Position numbers and translations under genes: made by a program. DNA of 64,000 nucleotides from CAZCAC01 sp964496575 (lineage in GTDB: Bacteria > Planctomycetota > UBA1135 > GCA-002686595): NCBI GenBank assembly GCA_964496575.1, contig CAZCAC010000016.1, forward strand, positions 1-64,000. Reading direction: 5' to 3'. The stretch's first letter is position 1. Every line of letters starts with the position of its first letter. The notes beneath the pieces are model-generated. The model was not told the DNA's origin. It worked only from the letters and a program-made list of their open reading frames with translations, and made no database searches. This document shows positions 8,709-17,451 of the stretch, one piece after another.

Positions 8709-9332
8709 TCAGACGCCCAGGACGTCGGCCAGGCGATCGACGACCTTCTGATCGAACATCCTCAGGAGGAACTCGTCGCTGACCTGGCCCTTGGCCTCGA
8801 CCAGGCTCGAGCCGATGACGATCTGGAGGGACCAGCGATCGCCCTCCTTCTTGAGCAAGGCGTCGTACTCGCCGTACTTGACCAGCTCGGCTCCTTCACC
8901 CAGCAGCGCGGGGTTCTTCACCCACATCCCGAACATCTGGATCATCGGAGAATCGGCGGTGACGGTACAGATCAGCGTGCCCTTCTCCCCCTTGTACTTC
9001 TGCTCGACCACGGTACCGATCGAGGCAGTGAGCGCGGCCAGCGCACTGGCGGCCTGAGGATTCTGCTTCCTCTGCGGCACGATCGTGTATCCAGCCGGTG
9101 CACCGGGAAGGGCCGCGAGGATCGCCTCGTGCCACTTGGGAGTGATCACGGTCATCAGCTCGCGCGTCTTGCTCATCGCCAGGCCGTACTGGCCGGCCTT
9201 GAAGGCCTCGGCGATCGCCGGGTGGATCTCTTCGAAGGTGGGGGGCTTCTTCTTGCTCATGCGCTCCTGCGCGAAGGGAACGGCGGCGAACAGGGCGAGC
9301 AGGACGGCCAGAACGATCGGGATGCGGTACAC
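8709..9332 (-). CDS. Small exported protein of unknown function
   Basis: A 207-aa secreted protein that I do not recognise. The start is set by the ribosome binding site: AGGAGG lies 6 bases before the GTG at 9332, whereas the in-frame ATG at 9359 would place that motif inside the coding region and has no site of its own. The product then opens with a clean signal peptide (VYRIPIVLAVLLALFAAVPFAQ). The mature part is about 185 residues, mixed alpha/beta, with an Ala-rich middle (about 75-110) and a C-terminal DEFLLRMFDQKVVDRL helix. No catalytic motif is visible. Confidence 0.75.
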   Translation of the reverse strand: MYRIPIVLAVLLALFAAVPFAQERMSKKKPPTFEEIHPAIAEAFKAGQYGLAMSKTRELMTVITPKWHEAILAALPGAPAGYTIVPQRKQNPQAASALAALTASIGTVVEQKYKGEKGTLICTVTADSPMIQMFGMWVKNPALLGEGAELVKYGEYDALLKKEGDRWSLQIVIGSSLVEAKGQVSDEFLLRMFDQKVVDRLADVLGV

Positions 9333-9537
9333 GGGGAACCTCCTGGAGAGTTTGAACATCGGGTACTGGAGTGTAGTCGCGGTTTCGCTTCGGCGACAGG
9401 GAATACGAAGGGCCCGTCGGCTCCGCACCGCACGGCTGATCTGGAGGGAACTCGCGCGGGGGCCACCGAGCTGGGGACCCCGAAGTCCGCTGGAGGGGGC
9501 GGCACCCTCGGGTCCGCGGCCTGCTAGGCTGTCGGCC

Positions 9538-10227
9538 ATGAGACCCTTCCTGATCCTCGACACCTACCTCGAACAGACCGGCGCCGCGCCCGACATCCGG
9601 GCCCTGGTCGGCGAGCGGGAGACGGAGGCGATCCGACCGCCACACGGCGATCCGGTACCGAAGAGCTCGGGCGAGCACGCCGGGCTGCTGCTCACCGGCT
9701 CCGCGGCCTCGGTGACCGATCCGACGCTGGAGTGGCTCGAGCCGATCCGGGCCCTGGTGCGCGATGCGATCGAGCGCGACCGGCCGGTTCTGGGGATCTG
9801 CTTCGGGCATCAGCTGATCGCTCAGGCCGCGCTCGGGAACGAAGCCGCACGCGTCTCCCCCACCCCCGAGCTCGGCTGGAAGGAGATCGAGATCTTCGCC
9901 GACCACCCGCTGCTGGCGGGTATCGACCGGCGCTTCGACTGCTTCGTCTCGCACTTCGACGAGGTCCACGTGCCGCCGGGGAGCCTCGAGGTCTTCGCCC
10001 GCTCGGAGCGTTGCGCCGTTCACGGGTTCCAGGTGCCTCACAAGCCGGTCTTCGGCCTGCAGTTCCACCCCGAGATGCCACCGGAGGAGTGCCGGCGGCT
10101 GGTGCGCAAGAACCTCGTCAGGGCCGATCCCGAAGGCGACCCCGAGCGCGAGATCGAGCGCGAGGTGGACCGCCGGCCGCTGGGGCGAGCGATCATGAAG
10201 AACTTCTTCGAGCTGGTCGGGGCGTAG
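9538..10227 (+). CDS. Class I glutamine amidotransferase-like protein (GMP-synthase GATase type)
   Basis: A 229-aa stand-alone class I glutamine amidotransferase domain. The nucleophile elbow is GICFGHQL with Cys88, and the His177/Glu179 pair is in FGLQFHPEMP, so the full triad is present. It resembles the family of free GMP-synthase-like GATases annotated as type 1 glutamine amidotransferases, and lacks any synthetase domain. The ATG at 9538 is chosen because the protein then begins at the first beta strand (MRPFLILDTYLEQ). Its 3' end is convergent with the ABC-F gene 12 bp away. The ammonia acceptor is unknown; a gamma-glutamyl hydrolase role is possible. Confidence 0.82.
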   Translation: MRPFLILDTYLEQTGAAPDIRALVGERETEAIRPPHGDPVPKSSGEHAGLLLTGSAASVTDPTLEWLEPIRALVRDAIERDRPVLGICFGHQLIAQAALGNEAARVSPTPELGWKEIEIFADHPLLAGIDRRFDCFVSHFDEVHVPPGSLEVFARSERCAVHGFQVPHKPVFGLQFHPEMPPEECRRLVRKNLVRADPEGDPEREIEREVDRRPLGRAIMKNFFELVGA

Positions 10228-10239
10228 CGAGAAGACCGG

Positions 10240-12228
10240 TCAAGCCGTGGGCGCGTCCGCCTCACCGTCCTGCTCGAGCCGCTCCGCCAGCTCCTCCCAG
10301 GACCGCAGCGCCTCGGGGATCTCCCCTTGCACGCGCTTCAGCTCCGCGGCGAGAGCGAGCGCGCCGCTCTCGTCGCCGTCACCTGAGTAGGCCGCCTCCA
10401 GCTCGGCAGCGAGCGCCTCGCGGCGCTCCTCCAGCGCCTCGACGCGCTCCTCCGCCGCCTGCACCTCCCGCTCCAGCCGACGCCGATCGCGCTGGCGTGC
10501 CTTCAGCGCCTCCTGCTGCAGCTGGTTCTCGGTCTTGCCCCCCGCCTCGCGCTGCTTGCGGCTGGACAGCGTCGGCGTGGCGCTCCGCGCGGAAGCGATC
10601 GCCTCGTGCCGAGCTCGCCACCACTGCTCGAAGCTGCCGGCGTAGAGCTCCAGCCGACGGTCCTTCACCTCGACGACCTGGTCGACCAGCTTGTCGAGGA
10701 AGTAGCGGTCGTGGCTGATCACCAGCAGGGTGCCCGCGAACTCCTCGAGCGAGCTCTCCAGCTGTTCGCAGGACTGGATGTCGAGGTGGTTGGTCGGCTC
10801 GTCGAGCATCAGGAAGTTGACCTCCTCGTGCACCAGCCGCGCCAGTTGCAGGCGACTCTTCTCGCCGCCGCTCAGCGTCGCGATCGGACGCTGCAAATCG
10901 TCACGCCGGAAGAGGAAGCGGTGCAGCAGCTCGCTCGCCGGCTGGTAGAGCAGACCGGTCCTCTCCATCAGCCAGTCGATGATCGGCGTCGCCTCGTCCA
11001 TCACCTCCTGGTGGATCTGGTTGTAGTCGCCGATCCGCACCGACTTGCCCAGACGCAGCGTGGGGTTCTCCCACGAGCCGTGCGCGATCACCTCGCGCAT
11101 CAGCGTCGACTTGCCGCTGCCGTTGGGGCCGACCAAGCAGACGCGCTGGCCGTAGTCGATCTCCAGCGAGGCGCCCTCGAAGATCGGTTTGTCGCCGTAG
11201 GCGAAGGAGAAATCGCTCACGGTCAGCGCGATGCGGCCGTGCCGCCGCGCCTTCTTCATCCTCGCGCTGAAGGCGCGGTCGTCGCCCCCGGGCTTCTCGA
11301 CCAGCTCCATCTGCTCGATCCGCTTGAGGATCGACTTGGCCCGCTTCGCCTGCCCGGGATCGTCGTAGGCGTTGGCCATGTCGCGCAGCCGGCGCGCCTG
11401 GAAGCGCAAGCGATCGATCGTCTTCTGCTGGTGCTTGAACTGACGCTGCTGCAGCGCGAGCGCGTCCTCCTTCTGCTGGCGGTAATCACCGTAGTTGCCG
11501 GTCCACGGCGTCACCGTCCCGCCGCCGACCTCCCAGATCGAACCCACGGTGAGGTCGAGCAGGTGCCGGTCGTGCGTCACCATCACGATCGTCGACTTCG
11601 AGGCGCGCATCCAGCGGATGAACCACTCGAGGCTCTCCATGTCGAGGTGGTTGGAGGGCTCGTCGAGCAGGATCACGTCCGGCGCCTCGAGCAGGATCCG
11701 GGCCAGCGCGATGATGTTGCGCTCGCCGCCGGAGAACACCGAGATCGGCTGGTCCCACGCCTCGGGGGGGAGGCCCAGGCCGGAGAGGGTCGAGGCGATG
11801 CGCTGCTCGACGTCGTATCCGCCGCCGGACGCCTCCTGCGCTTCCTGCAGGCGGGAGTACTCGCGCAGCACGCGCTCGGTGTCCTCGCCTTCGCCGGCGT
11901 CGGTCAGCTGCAGCTCCAGCTCGCGCAGCCGCTCCTCCCGCTCGAGCTGATCCGCGAAGATGGCGCGCAGCTCGTCGCGGACGGTACGCCCGGGCGCGGC
12001 GATGAGCTCCTGCGCCTGGTAGGCGACGCGCAGCCCGCGCTGGCAGAAGCGCTCTCCCTCCGAGGGGGCGAGCTGGCCGGCGAGGATCCTCAGCAGCGTG
12101 CTCTTGCCGCTGCCGTTGGCACCGATCACACCGATCTTGCGGCCCCGCTCCAGCTCCAGGGTGACGTCCTGAAACAGGTGCGGGCCGTCGAAGTGCTGGC
12201 CGAGTCGGGAGAGGGTGATCAGAGCCAT
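10240..12228 (-). CDS. ABC-F family ATP-binding protein (Uup-like)
   Basis: A 662-aa cytosolic duplicated ABC ATPase without membrane segments, of the ABC-F ribosome-associated class. The first nucleotide-binding domain has GANGSGKST (about 35-43), signature FSGGER and Walker B VILLDEPSNHLD. The charged inter-domain linker (about 240-330) follows. The second domain has GPNGSGKST, LSGGEKSRLQLARL and FLMLDEPTNHLD. A coiled-coil tail (about 540-650, Glu/Arg-rich) resembles Uup. The first-domain signature reads SGGERN rather than the usual SGGEK. The likely role is resolving stalled ribosomes or Uup-type DNA/ribosome functions; antibiotic resistance cannot be inferred. Confidence 0.88.
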   Translation of the reverse strand: MALITLSRLGQHFDGPHLFQDVTLELERGRKIGVIGANGSGKSTLLRILAGQLAPSEGERFCQRGLRVAYQAQELIAAPGRTVRDELRAIFADQLEREERLRELELQLTDAGEGEDTERVLREYSRLQEAQEASGGGYDVEQRIASTLSGLGLPPEAWDQPISVFSGGERNIIALARILLEAPDVILLDEPSNHLDMESLEWFIRWMRASKSTIVMVTHDRHLLDLTVGSIWEVGGGTVTPWTGNYGDYRQQKEDALALQQRQFKHQQKTIDRLRFQARRLRDMANAYDDPGQAKRAKSILKRIEQMELVEKPGGDDRAFSARMKKARRHGRIALTVSDFSFAYGDKPIFEGASLEIDYGQRVCLVGPNGSGKSTLMREVIAHGSWENPTLRLGKSVRIGDYNQIHQEVMDEATPIIDWLMERTGLLYQPASELLHRFLFRRDDLQRPIATLSGGEKSRLQLARLVHEEVNFLMLDEPTNHLDIQSCEQLESSLEEFAGTLLVISHDRYFLDKLVDQVVEVKDRRLELYAGSFEQWWRARHEAIASARSATPTLSSRKQREAGGKTENQLQQEALKARQRDRRRLEREVQAAEERVEALEERREALAAELEAAYSGDGDESGALALAAELKRVQGEIPEALRSWEELAERLEQDGEADAPTA

Positions 12229-12494
12229 GGGTTCAGGAGCCGTGCCCGATCACGCTCTGGATCCGCACCCGCTCGCCGCCATCGTGACGCAGGGAGGAGC
12301 ATGAAGGATCCCCCTCCCGGGATGAAGAGAAATGGCCCCCCGGAGCCCAAAACGCGAAATACCGCGAAGCCGTCCCCCCACTCGCGACATCTCGCGTGCT
12401 CAGGCCGTCGGATCTCGCGATCGGCCCCCGAGTCCCTCCGGAACTCCCTGCACTAAACCCGTGCCAGGAAACCAGTTACGAATTCTGGATCGCC

Positions 12495-12511
12495 TTGGCA
12501 CGTCCCGTGCA
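12495..12511 (+). promoter_or_regulatory. Candidate sigma-54 (-24/-12) promoter
   Basis: TTGGCACGTCCCGTGCA matches the sigma-54 consensus YTGGCACGNNNNTTGCW with one mismatch in the -12 element (GTGCA for TTGCA). The invariant GG (12497-12498) and GC (12509-12510) are separated by exactly 10 bases. The predicted transcript would start near 12522 and lead into the ferritin-like gene with about a 97-base leader. No activator binding site was identified upstream. Confidence 0.5.
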
Positions 12512-12524
12512 TACACTGTTGCAC
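12507..12524. promoter_or_regulatory. Inverted repeat overlapping the promoter
   Basis: GTGCA (12507-12511) and TGCAC (12520-12524) form a 5-bp inverted repeat with an 8-base spacer, covering the -12 element and the expected transcription start. It may be an operator or incidental. Confidence 0.35.
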
Positions 12525-12618
12525 TGGCCGCGAACGACCAGACGACCTGGCGGCCCCGAGAAACCCAGGGCCGAGTATCGACCCCCGCATACTGGCGAGC
12601 AGAAAAGGAGACCGAGAG

Positions 12619-13062
12619 ATGGGCACGAAGACTGGCAAGAACCGCGTCGAGGAAATGGTGGGCACGCTGCAGGAGTGGCAGGCGATCGAGCGGCAGAGCA
12701 TGAGCGACACCGCCGAGATCATGGAGAAGACCACCAACCCCCTGATCCGGATCCTGATGGAGATCATCCGTCACGACTCGCTGATGCACCACCGCGTCCA
12801 GCAGTTCCTGATCGACACCCTCACCGTCGCCGACGTCGCCGTGACGCGGGAAGACGTCGCGGACATCTGGGAGATGATCGAAGCGCACGACGCCACCGAG
12901 CGCAAGACGATCGAGCTCGCCAAGCAGCTCCAGGAGAAGGCCTGGACGCCCGTCCACAAGCAACTCCTCGACTACCTGATCGCCGACGAGACCAAGCACG
13001 ACCACCTGCTCGTGCAGCTCGGCGAGATCAAGGGCGGCATGACCAAGAGCAGCGGCGCCTGA
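12619..13062 (+). CDS. Ferritin-like four-helix protein
   Basis: A 147-aa cytoplasmic all-helical protein. Candidate metal ligands fall in repeated positions: DSLMHH on the second helix, EAHDATER on the third and DETKHDH on the fourth. This is a DSxxHH/DExKHxH arrangement of the ferritin-like di-iron superfamily, though not a canonical ferritin or bacterioferritin. GGAGA precedes the ATG at good spacing. The gene stands alone behind a sigma-54-like promoter candidate, so stress- or nutrient-dependent expression is plausible. An iron- or oxidant-handling function is inference from fold only. Confidence 0.7.
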   Translation: MGTKTGKNRVEEMVGTLQEWQAIERQSMSDTAEIMEKTTNPLIRILMEIIRHDSLMHHRVQQFLIDTLTVADVAVTREDVADIWEMIEAHDATERKTIELAKQLQEKAWTPVHKQLLDYLIADETKHDHLLVQLGEIKGGMTKSSGA

Positions 13063-13163
13063 TCCGAGCGACCAGGACTCACGTCAAGGCCCGGGATCGA
13101 GTGGCAGTGGATGCCCTCGGTGCCGGGTCGATTCGTGGGCGAGCTTGGCCTCCTTGGCGTACC

Positions 13164-14798
13164 CTACAACCCCTTCCGCTGCTCCTTCTCCGCGTGCGTC
13201 CGCCAGCGCTTCTCCAGCTCGTTGAAGACCTCGGCGGCGGTGAGCTCGAACAGCGGGGCGGATTGCTCGCGCCACGGAAGGACGAAGCGCGTTCCCTTCT
13301 CGCGAGACAGCGCACACGCCAGGCGCAGCCACTGCTGGCCCGTCTTCCCTTCCTGGCGAGCGACGTAGTCCCAGAAGCTCCACGCCTTGGCGAGGTCCGA
13401 GTCCACCATTCCGTAGATCTTCATCGGCGCCAGCTGGTCGATCTTCCGCCCCTTCTCCAGGGCGAGCTGCGTGTACATGTACTTCTCGCCGAGCAGGATC
13501 GGAGCCTCCTTCTCCTCGCCGCCGTCGCGAGGCCCCGCGTACGTCTCGTTGTTGTTCTTGAAGGCGTAGCAGGTCTCTTCGTTGCGTCCGAAGTACTCGA
13601 AGGAGATGTGGTAGGCGACCGCCTCCTCGAGCCAGTCCTGCTTCATCTCACCGACGTTGGCGTTGAAGTGGAGCGCGGCTAGAACGTGCCCCACGCGGTG
13701 CGAGACGACGCCCATCAGGTTGTGGTCCTCGCGCTTGCCGTAGTCGAGGTACTCGGGCGGCTCGTCGCGCCGCTTGGTCTGCCCGCGCACGGCCAGCCGC
13801 TGGTCCTTGTGATCGCCCCACGGCAGATTGTAGTAGTCCGAGTAGAAGCGCTCGTGGTGGGTGATGTCGTCGGGTCCGATCCAGAACTCGAGGAACAGGC
13901 GATCGGGGATGTGGTCCGGGTAGTCCTCGGAGAGGTAGGGATCGACGAACTCGCGGCGGAAGCCGTCGATCGCCTTCTCGGCGAAGGCCAGGAGCTCCTT
14001 CGCCTGCGTGTCATCCACCCCCTTGCGGTCGTAGATCATCCGCACGTGCTCGCTCTCGGCCATCCCGAACTTCACCTCGCCACCGGTGATCTCCTCCGAC
14101 CTGGCAACCAGCGCCTCGGGGGGATCCATGAGCTTGACCGAGGCCAGCGCGCGCTCCAACCGCGCCTCGACCGCTTCGCCCTTGCCGCGCTTGCGCTCCT
14201 TGGCGATCTCCTTACCGAGCTTGACCGCGGCGACCGTGTAGGTGGTTCCGCTCAGCCACGACTGGAGCTTCTCGTAGGAGGCGAGCAGCCGCTGCTGCGC
14301 CCGCATCCACTCGGCGCTGCCCTTCGGGTTGGCGTCGCGTTCCTTGCGGTAGCCGTCCACGATTTCACGGCGCAGGCCGTACTCGCGGCTCAACCCGAGC
14401 AGGCTCTGATTGCGCATCAGGATCTGCACGCCAGCGATGTGCTTGCCCTGCACGGTCACGGTGCTCTTGCGGCCGCGCGGCTTTCTCTTGCCGTCGACGA
14501 AGGTGTACGGGACGAAGGTCGGATCCGACGGATCGGCGACCAGCACCTCGTTGTTCTCGGGGCTGTAGAAGATCGTGCCCTTCGCCTTGTCGAGCCTGAT
14601 GCCGGTGAGGGGCTCGCAGACCAGCACCTTCGCGCCGTCCAGCTCGGTCAGGTGCTTCTTGTACTTCTTCTCCGCCTTGGCGTCGTGGAACCAGATCCCG
14701 TAGATCTGCGCGGTGCCTTCGGGAGCGAGAATGAGCACCGCCGCCAGCACGAGCACCAAGCTCGGCAGGCGGCGGGCGCCACGGATGAACAGCTTCAT
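13164..14798 (-). CDS. Exported gluzincin-like protein with degenerate zinc motif
   Basis: A 544-aa secreted protein. ATG 14798 gives a standard signal peptide (MKLFIRGARRLP, then VLVLAAVLILAP, then a TAQ cleavage region). The C-terminal half resembles MA-clan peptidases: GVVSHRVGHVLAALHF followed about 20 residues later by DWLEEAVAYHISFEYFGR, the usual position of the third ligand. The zinc motif reads HRVGH instead of HExxH, so the catalytic Glu is Arg and peptidase activity is unlikely. The N-terminal part (about 25-330) carries a charged helical region and no recognised domain. It starts 10 bp after the C25 peptidase gene on the same strand and is probably co-transcribed with it. Confidence 0.7.
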   Translation of the reverse strand: MKLFIRGARRLPSLVLVLAAVLILAPEGTAQIYGIWFHDAKAEKKYKKHLTELDGAKVLVCEPLTGIRLDKAKGTIFYSPENNEVLVADPSDPTFVPYTFVDGKRKPRGRKSTVTVQGKHIAGVQILMRNQSLLGLSREYGLRREIVDGYRKERDANPKGSAEWMRAQQRLLASYEKLQSWLSGTTYTVAAVKLGKEIAKERKRGKGEAVEARLERALASVKLMDPPEALVARSEEITGGEVKFGMAESEHVRMIYDRKGVDDTQAKELLAFAEKAIDGFRREFVDPYLSEDYPDHIPDRLFLEFWIGPDDITHHERFYSDYYNLPWGDHKDQRLAVRGQTKRRDEPPEYLDYGKREDHNLMGVVSHRVGHVLAALHFNANVGEMKQDWLEEAVAYHISFEYFGRNEETCYAFKNNNETYAGPRDGGEEKEAPILLGEKYMYTQLALEKGRKIDQLAPMKIYGMVDSDLAKAWSFWDYVARQEGKTGQQWLRLACALSREKGTRFVLPWREQSAPLFELTAAEVFNELEKRWRTHAEKEQRKGL

Positions 14799-14808
14799 GG
14801 GGATCATG

Positions 14809-17313
14809 CTACCAGTCGCAGAAACGGACCTCGAGGCCATCGGAGAGGCCGACCGTGGTCGGGTCCCCGGGATCGCGGAACCAGACCTGATAGTACCTCG
14901 TCGTTCCGGCCATCGGCGGAGTAACTTGAATCGGCCAGGAAGCGGAGGTCGTTCCGTCGATCATCTGGACCGTACTGCGCGTCTGCGGCGGCTTGACACA
15001 GAGCGTACCGCCCTGGAAGGGATGGTCGTGCGGGCCGCTCCCCCACAAGTAGAGGGCCGCTTGCCCGGGGATCCCACCGGTGAGGGTGACCTCGAAGTCT
15101 CCCTCGAGCCAGGTCGGCGTCCCGGTCGAACCGATGGCGGGGACGATTCCCTGTGAGTTCGTCTTGGCAGCGCAGTAGATCGCCGTCCGGCACGAATCGG
15201 AGGGAGCGATACCGGTCACCCTGACGGCATCGACGTTCCACCCGCCGAGCGCCCCCGTGGCGTCGGTGGTCAGCCGGAACTCGAGTTGCACGCTCGCCTC
15301 GCCGTCGAACGACGAAAGGTCCAGCTCTATCTCCCGCCAGAACGTGTCCACGACGTCGGCGTCGCCGGGGCTCTGCCAGAGGACCTGGCCGTTGACCAGG
15401 ATCCGCGCCACGTCACCACCACTCGAGTCGACGGTGAGCCAGCGCTCGAAGCGGAGGGTCGCGGCGGTCGCCTCGCTGAGATCGAAGACGGGCGAGAGCA
15501 ACCAGCTGTCGCAGGAGTCGGCATGGTAGCCGTCCCAGGATCCAGCGCCGAGGTCGGTCCCCCAGACACAGGTGCCGTCGGCGGCGTGGATCGGATCGCC
15601 GGCCTCGCCCGCGGTGCCGTCGAGGCCCTCCTCGGAGCTGCACTGCCAGTCATCCAACCCGGCATCGCTGCCGTGGGTCCAACCGGAGGGAGTCTCGAAG
15701 GAGTCGTGGAAGTAGGTCGTCGGCAAGCCCACGACGTAGGAGAGTACCTCGTCGGGAGCGTCCACGGGGAAGGTCTTCTCGCGCCCGATCGCGTCCTCCG
15801 CCCGCACGTAGTACTCGACCTCGATCGGCGAGAGGAAGGCGGGAATCTCCGCCGTGTAGGTATCTCCACCGACCCAGGTCATCGGGACCCCGGTGTAGGA
15901 CCCCGAACCACCGGCACGGTAGCGCAGCTCGGGACCCGTGACCGGCGGGTCGAAGCCGGCCACGATGTCGGCCTCGACCGTGCGCGGCGTGCTCTCGTCC
16001 CCCGTGTTGCCGAGCACGGTCACCTCGTCGATGGTCAGGAACTCGCGTCCGATGCCGAGCATCGGATCCCCGGCCACGGTCATCCCGTAGTGCCAGGCGA
16101 TCTCGCTCTGGTTGTACGGGGCGATGGTGTTGAACCACCGGCGGAAGGCCTCGCCGAAGACCTCCTCGTCGAGGGCATTGTAGAACGCCGAGAAGACGAG
16201 CATCGACCCCGTCTTGGTGCTGCCGATCACGCTCAGACCCGGACTCCCGGTGTCGTAGATGTACGACCCGCCGATGTAGTTTGAGCTGGTGAAGCGCAGG
16301 GAGCTGCAGCAGAACAGGTTGTAGAAGACCGACTCGGGTGGAGCGTTCTGGACGGCGGAGCTGTACGCGTAACCCCCGCGCGTGAACGCGTGCACCGAAG
16401 GTGAGGAGTGACAGGCAAGCTGGATGAGCTCGTAGCCGGGATCGGGGAGGCGATTCTGGATGTAGTCGTCGCGGGAGGTGTCGGGCGCATCGATCGCCTC
16501 GTAGCTCGAGTAGGCGTAGTGGACGCTGTGCATCATGTCGCCCATCCCCGCCCAGTCGTCCTCGGTATACGTCAGCGCGTGACGCGGCGGCACGAAGCTC
16601 CCGGTCCGGTACAGGTGGTTCTTGTCGAGGTAGGCGCGGGTGATCGCGCCTTCGTCCCCGCTCATCATCGAGGCGTCGATCCGTCCGACGAAGACCTCGG
16701 GTCCGACGTCACCGGCGCCGGCGGCGTGCTGGTCGTACTTGCCGTCGGTGTCCGTGTCGCTCCAGTCGCCGTCGAGGTCCATCAGGTAGAGGTCGCAGGG
16801 GAAGGACTCGTACCCCCAGTAGGTGTGCTCGAACCACGCCGTCGGCTGCTCCCCGATGAAGACGCAGCCGAATAGATCGGTGGAGTTCGCCAGAATGAAG
16901 CTCTTGAGGTTCTGTGCGGTGCCTCCGGAGGCCTGGTGCAGGTCGACGGTGTAGCCGTCCTGAACCAGGTCGGCGACGTAGGTGTCGAGCTCGGTCTGGA
17001 TGCTGGGCTGCAGACCGGTGTTGACCAGGACCAGGACCCGCTGCGCCCGCGCCTTGCCGCCGATCGAATAGAGGGGCTCGCTCTGGAACGGCCGGTTCCC
17101 GCGCCGTCGCCGGTATTCCTCGAACGAATCCGGCTCGCCGGGCCCCGCCCAGCGCAAGCGGGCGATGCCGCGGTAGTCTCCGCTGAAGCCGCCATCGGCG
17201 TCCCACCGGGATCGGGTGTCGGTCTGCCCGAGGCTCATGGAGCCGAGCAGGAAGAGCGCCGCGGTCACGGCGAGGGGAATCGTGCAGCGGGATCGAGAAC
17301 TGCGGCAGGCCAT
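14809..17313 (-). CDS. Secreted C25 (gingipain-like) cysteine peptidase with C-terminal module
   Basis: An 834-aa exported protein. Residues 1-29 form a signal peptide. The caspase-like peptidase family C25 fold spans about 90-430, with catalytic His302 in LACHSSP and Cys335/Cys336 in YNLFCCSS. An Ig-like domain (about 450-515) and a jelly-roll/MAM-like domain (about 545-705, opening FHDSFETPSGW) follow. The last 120 residues, ending LSDGLEVRFCDW, match the C-terminal module of the two proteins encoded at 37106-39049 and 39454-41397. C25 enzymes cut extracellular proteins; true gingipains use a type IX sorting domain, which is not seen here. It is upstream of and likely co-transcribed with the degenerate gluzincin. 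Confidence 0.8.
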   Translation of the reverse strand: MACRSSRSRCTIPLAVTAALFLLGSMSLGQTDTRSRWDADGGFSGDYRGIARLRWAGPGEPDSFEEYRRRRGNRPFQSEPLYSIGGKARAQRVLVLVNTGLQPSIQTELDTYVADLVQDGYTVDLHQASGGTAQNLKSFILANSTDLFGCVFIGEQPTAWFEHTYWGYESFPCDLYLMDLDGDWSDTDTDGKYDQHAAGAGDVGPEVFVGRIDASMMSGDEGAITRAYLDKNHLYRTGSFVPPRHALTYTEDDWAGMGDMMHSVHYAYSSYEAIDAPDTSRDDYIQNRLPDPGYELIQLACHSSPSVHAFTRGGYAYSSAVQNAPPESVFYNLFCCSSLRFTSSNYIGGSYIYDTGSPGLSVIGSTKTGSMLVFSAFYNALDEEVFGEAFRRWFNTIAPYNQSEIAWHYGMTVAGDPMLGIGREFLTIDEVTVLGNTGDESTPRTVEADIVAGFDPPVTGPELRYRAGGSGSYTGVPMTWVGGDTYTAEIPAFLSPIEVEYYVRAEDAIGREKTFPVDAPDEVLSYVVGLPTTYFHDSFETPSGWTHGSDAGLDDWQCSSEEGLDGTAGEAGDPIHAADGTCVWGTDLGAGSWDGYHADSCDSWLLSPVFDLSEATAATLRFERWLTVDSSGGDVARILVNGQVLWQSPGDADVVDTFWREIELDLSSFDGEASVQLEFRLTTDATGALGGWNVDAVRVTGIAPSDSCRTAIYCAAKTNSQGIVPAIGSTGTPTWLEGDFEVTLTGGIPGQAALYLWGSGPHDHPFQGGTLCVKPPQTRSTVQMIDGTTSASWPIQVTPPMAGTTRYYQVWFRDPGDPTTVGLSDGLEVRFCDW

Positions 17314-17451
17314 TGGATTGCTCCGTGCTCGAGGGCCTCGGGGATCGAAGAGAGACCGGACTCCCTTATTCTGCCCGATCCCGAGCGCTCCGGGGGGCCT
17401 GGAGGCGATCCTCGTCGTGGGAACCCCGCGAATGGGACGGATGGCGGCTCG

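Larger units (their letters stand above)
12229..12618. other. 390-bp intergenic region with promoter signals
   Basis: This stretch separates the divergently transcribed ABC-F and ferritin-like genes. No coding region is supported. It contains a sigma-54-type promoter candidate at 12495-12511, an overlapping inverted repeat at 12507-12524, and, just before 12619, the ribosome binding site AAAAGGAGA of the ferritin-like gene. Confidence 0.6.

Noticed and set aside
9333..9359. ATG 9359 as the start of the small exported protein
   Set aside because: It would place the AGGAGG motif within the coding sequence and leaves the ATG without a ribosome site; GTG 9332 follows that motif at 6 bases.
17388..17404. 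A GC-rich hairpin near the end of the AEC transporter gene as a terminator
   Set aside because: The stem is short with a wobble pair and no T run follows in the direction of transcription.
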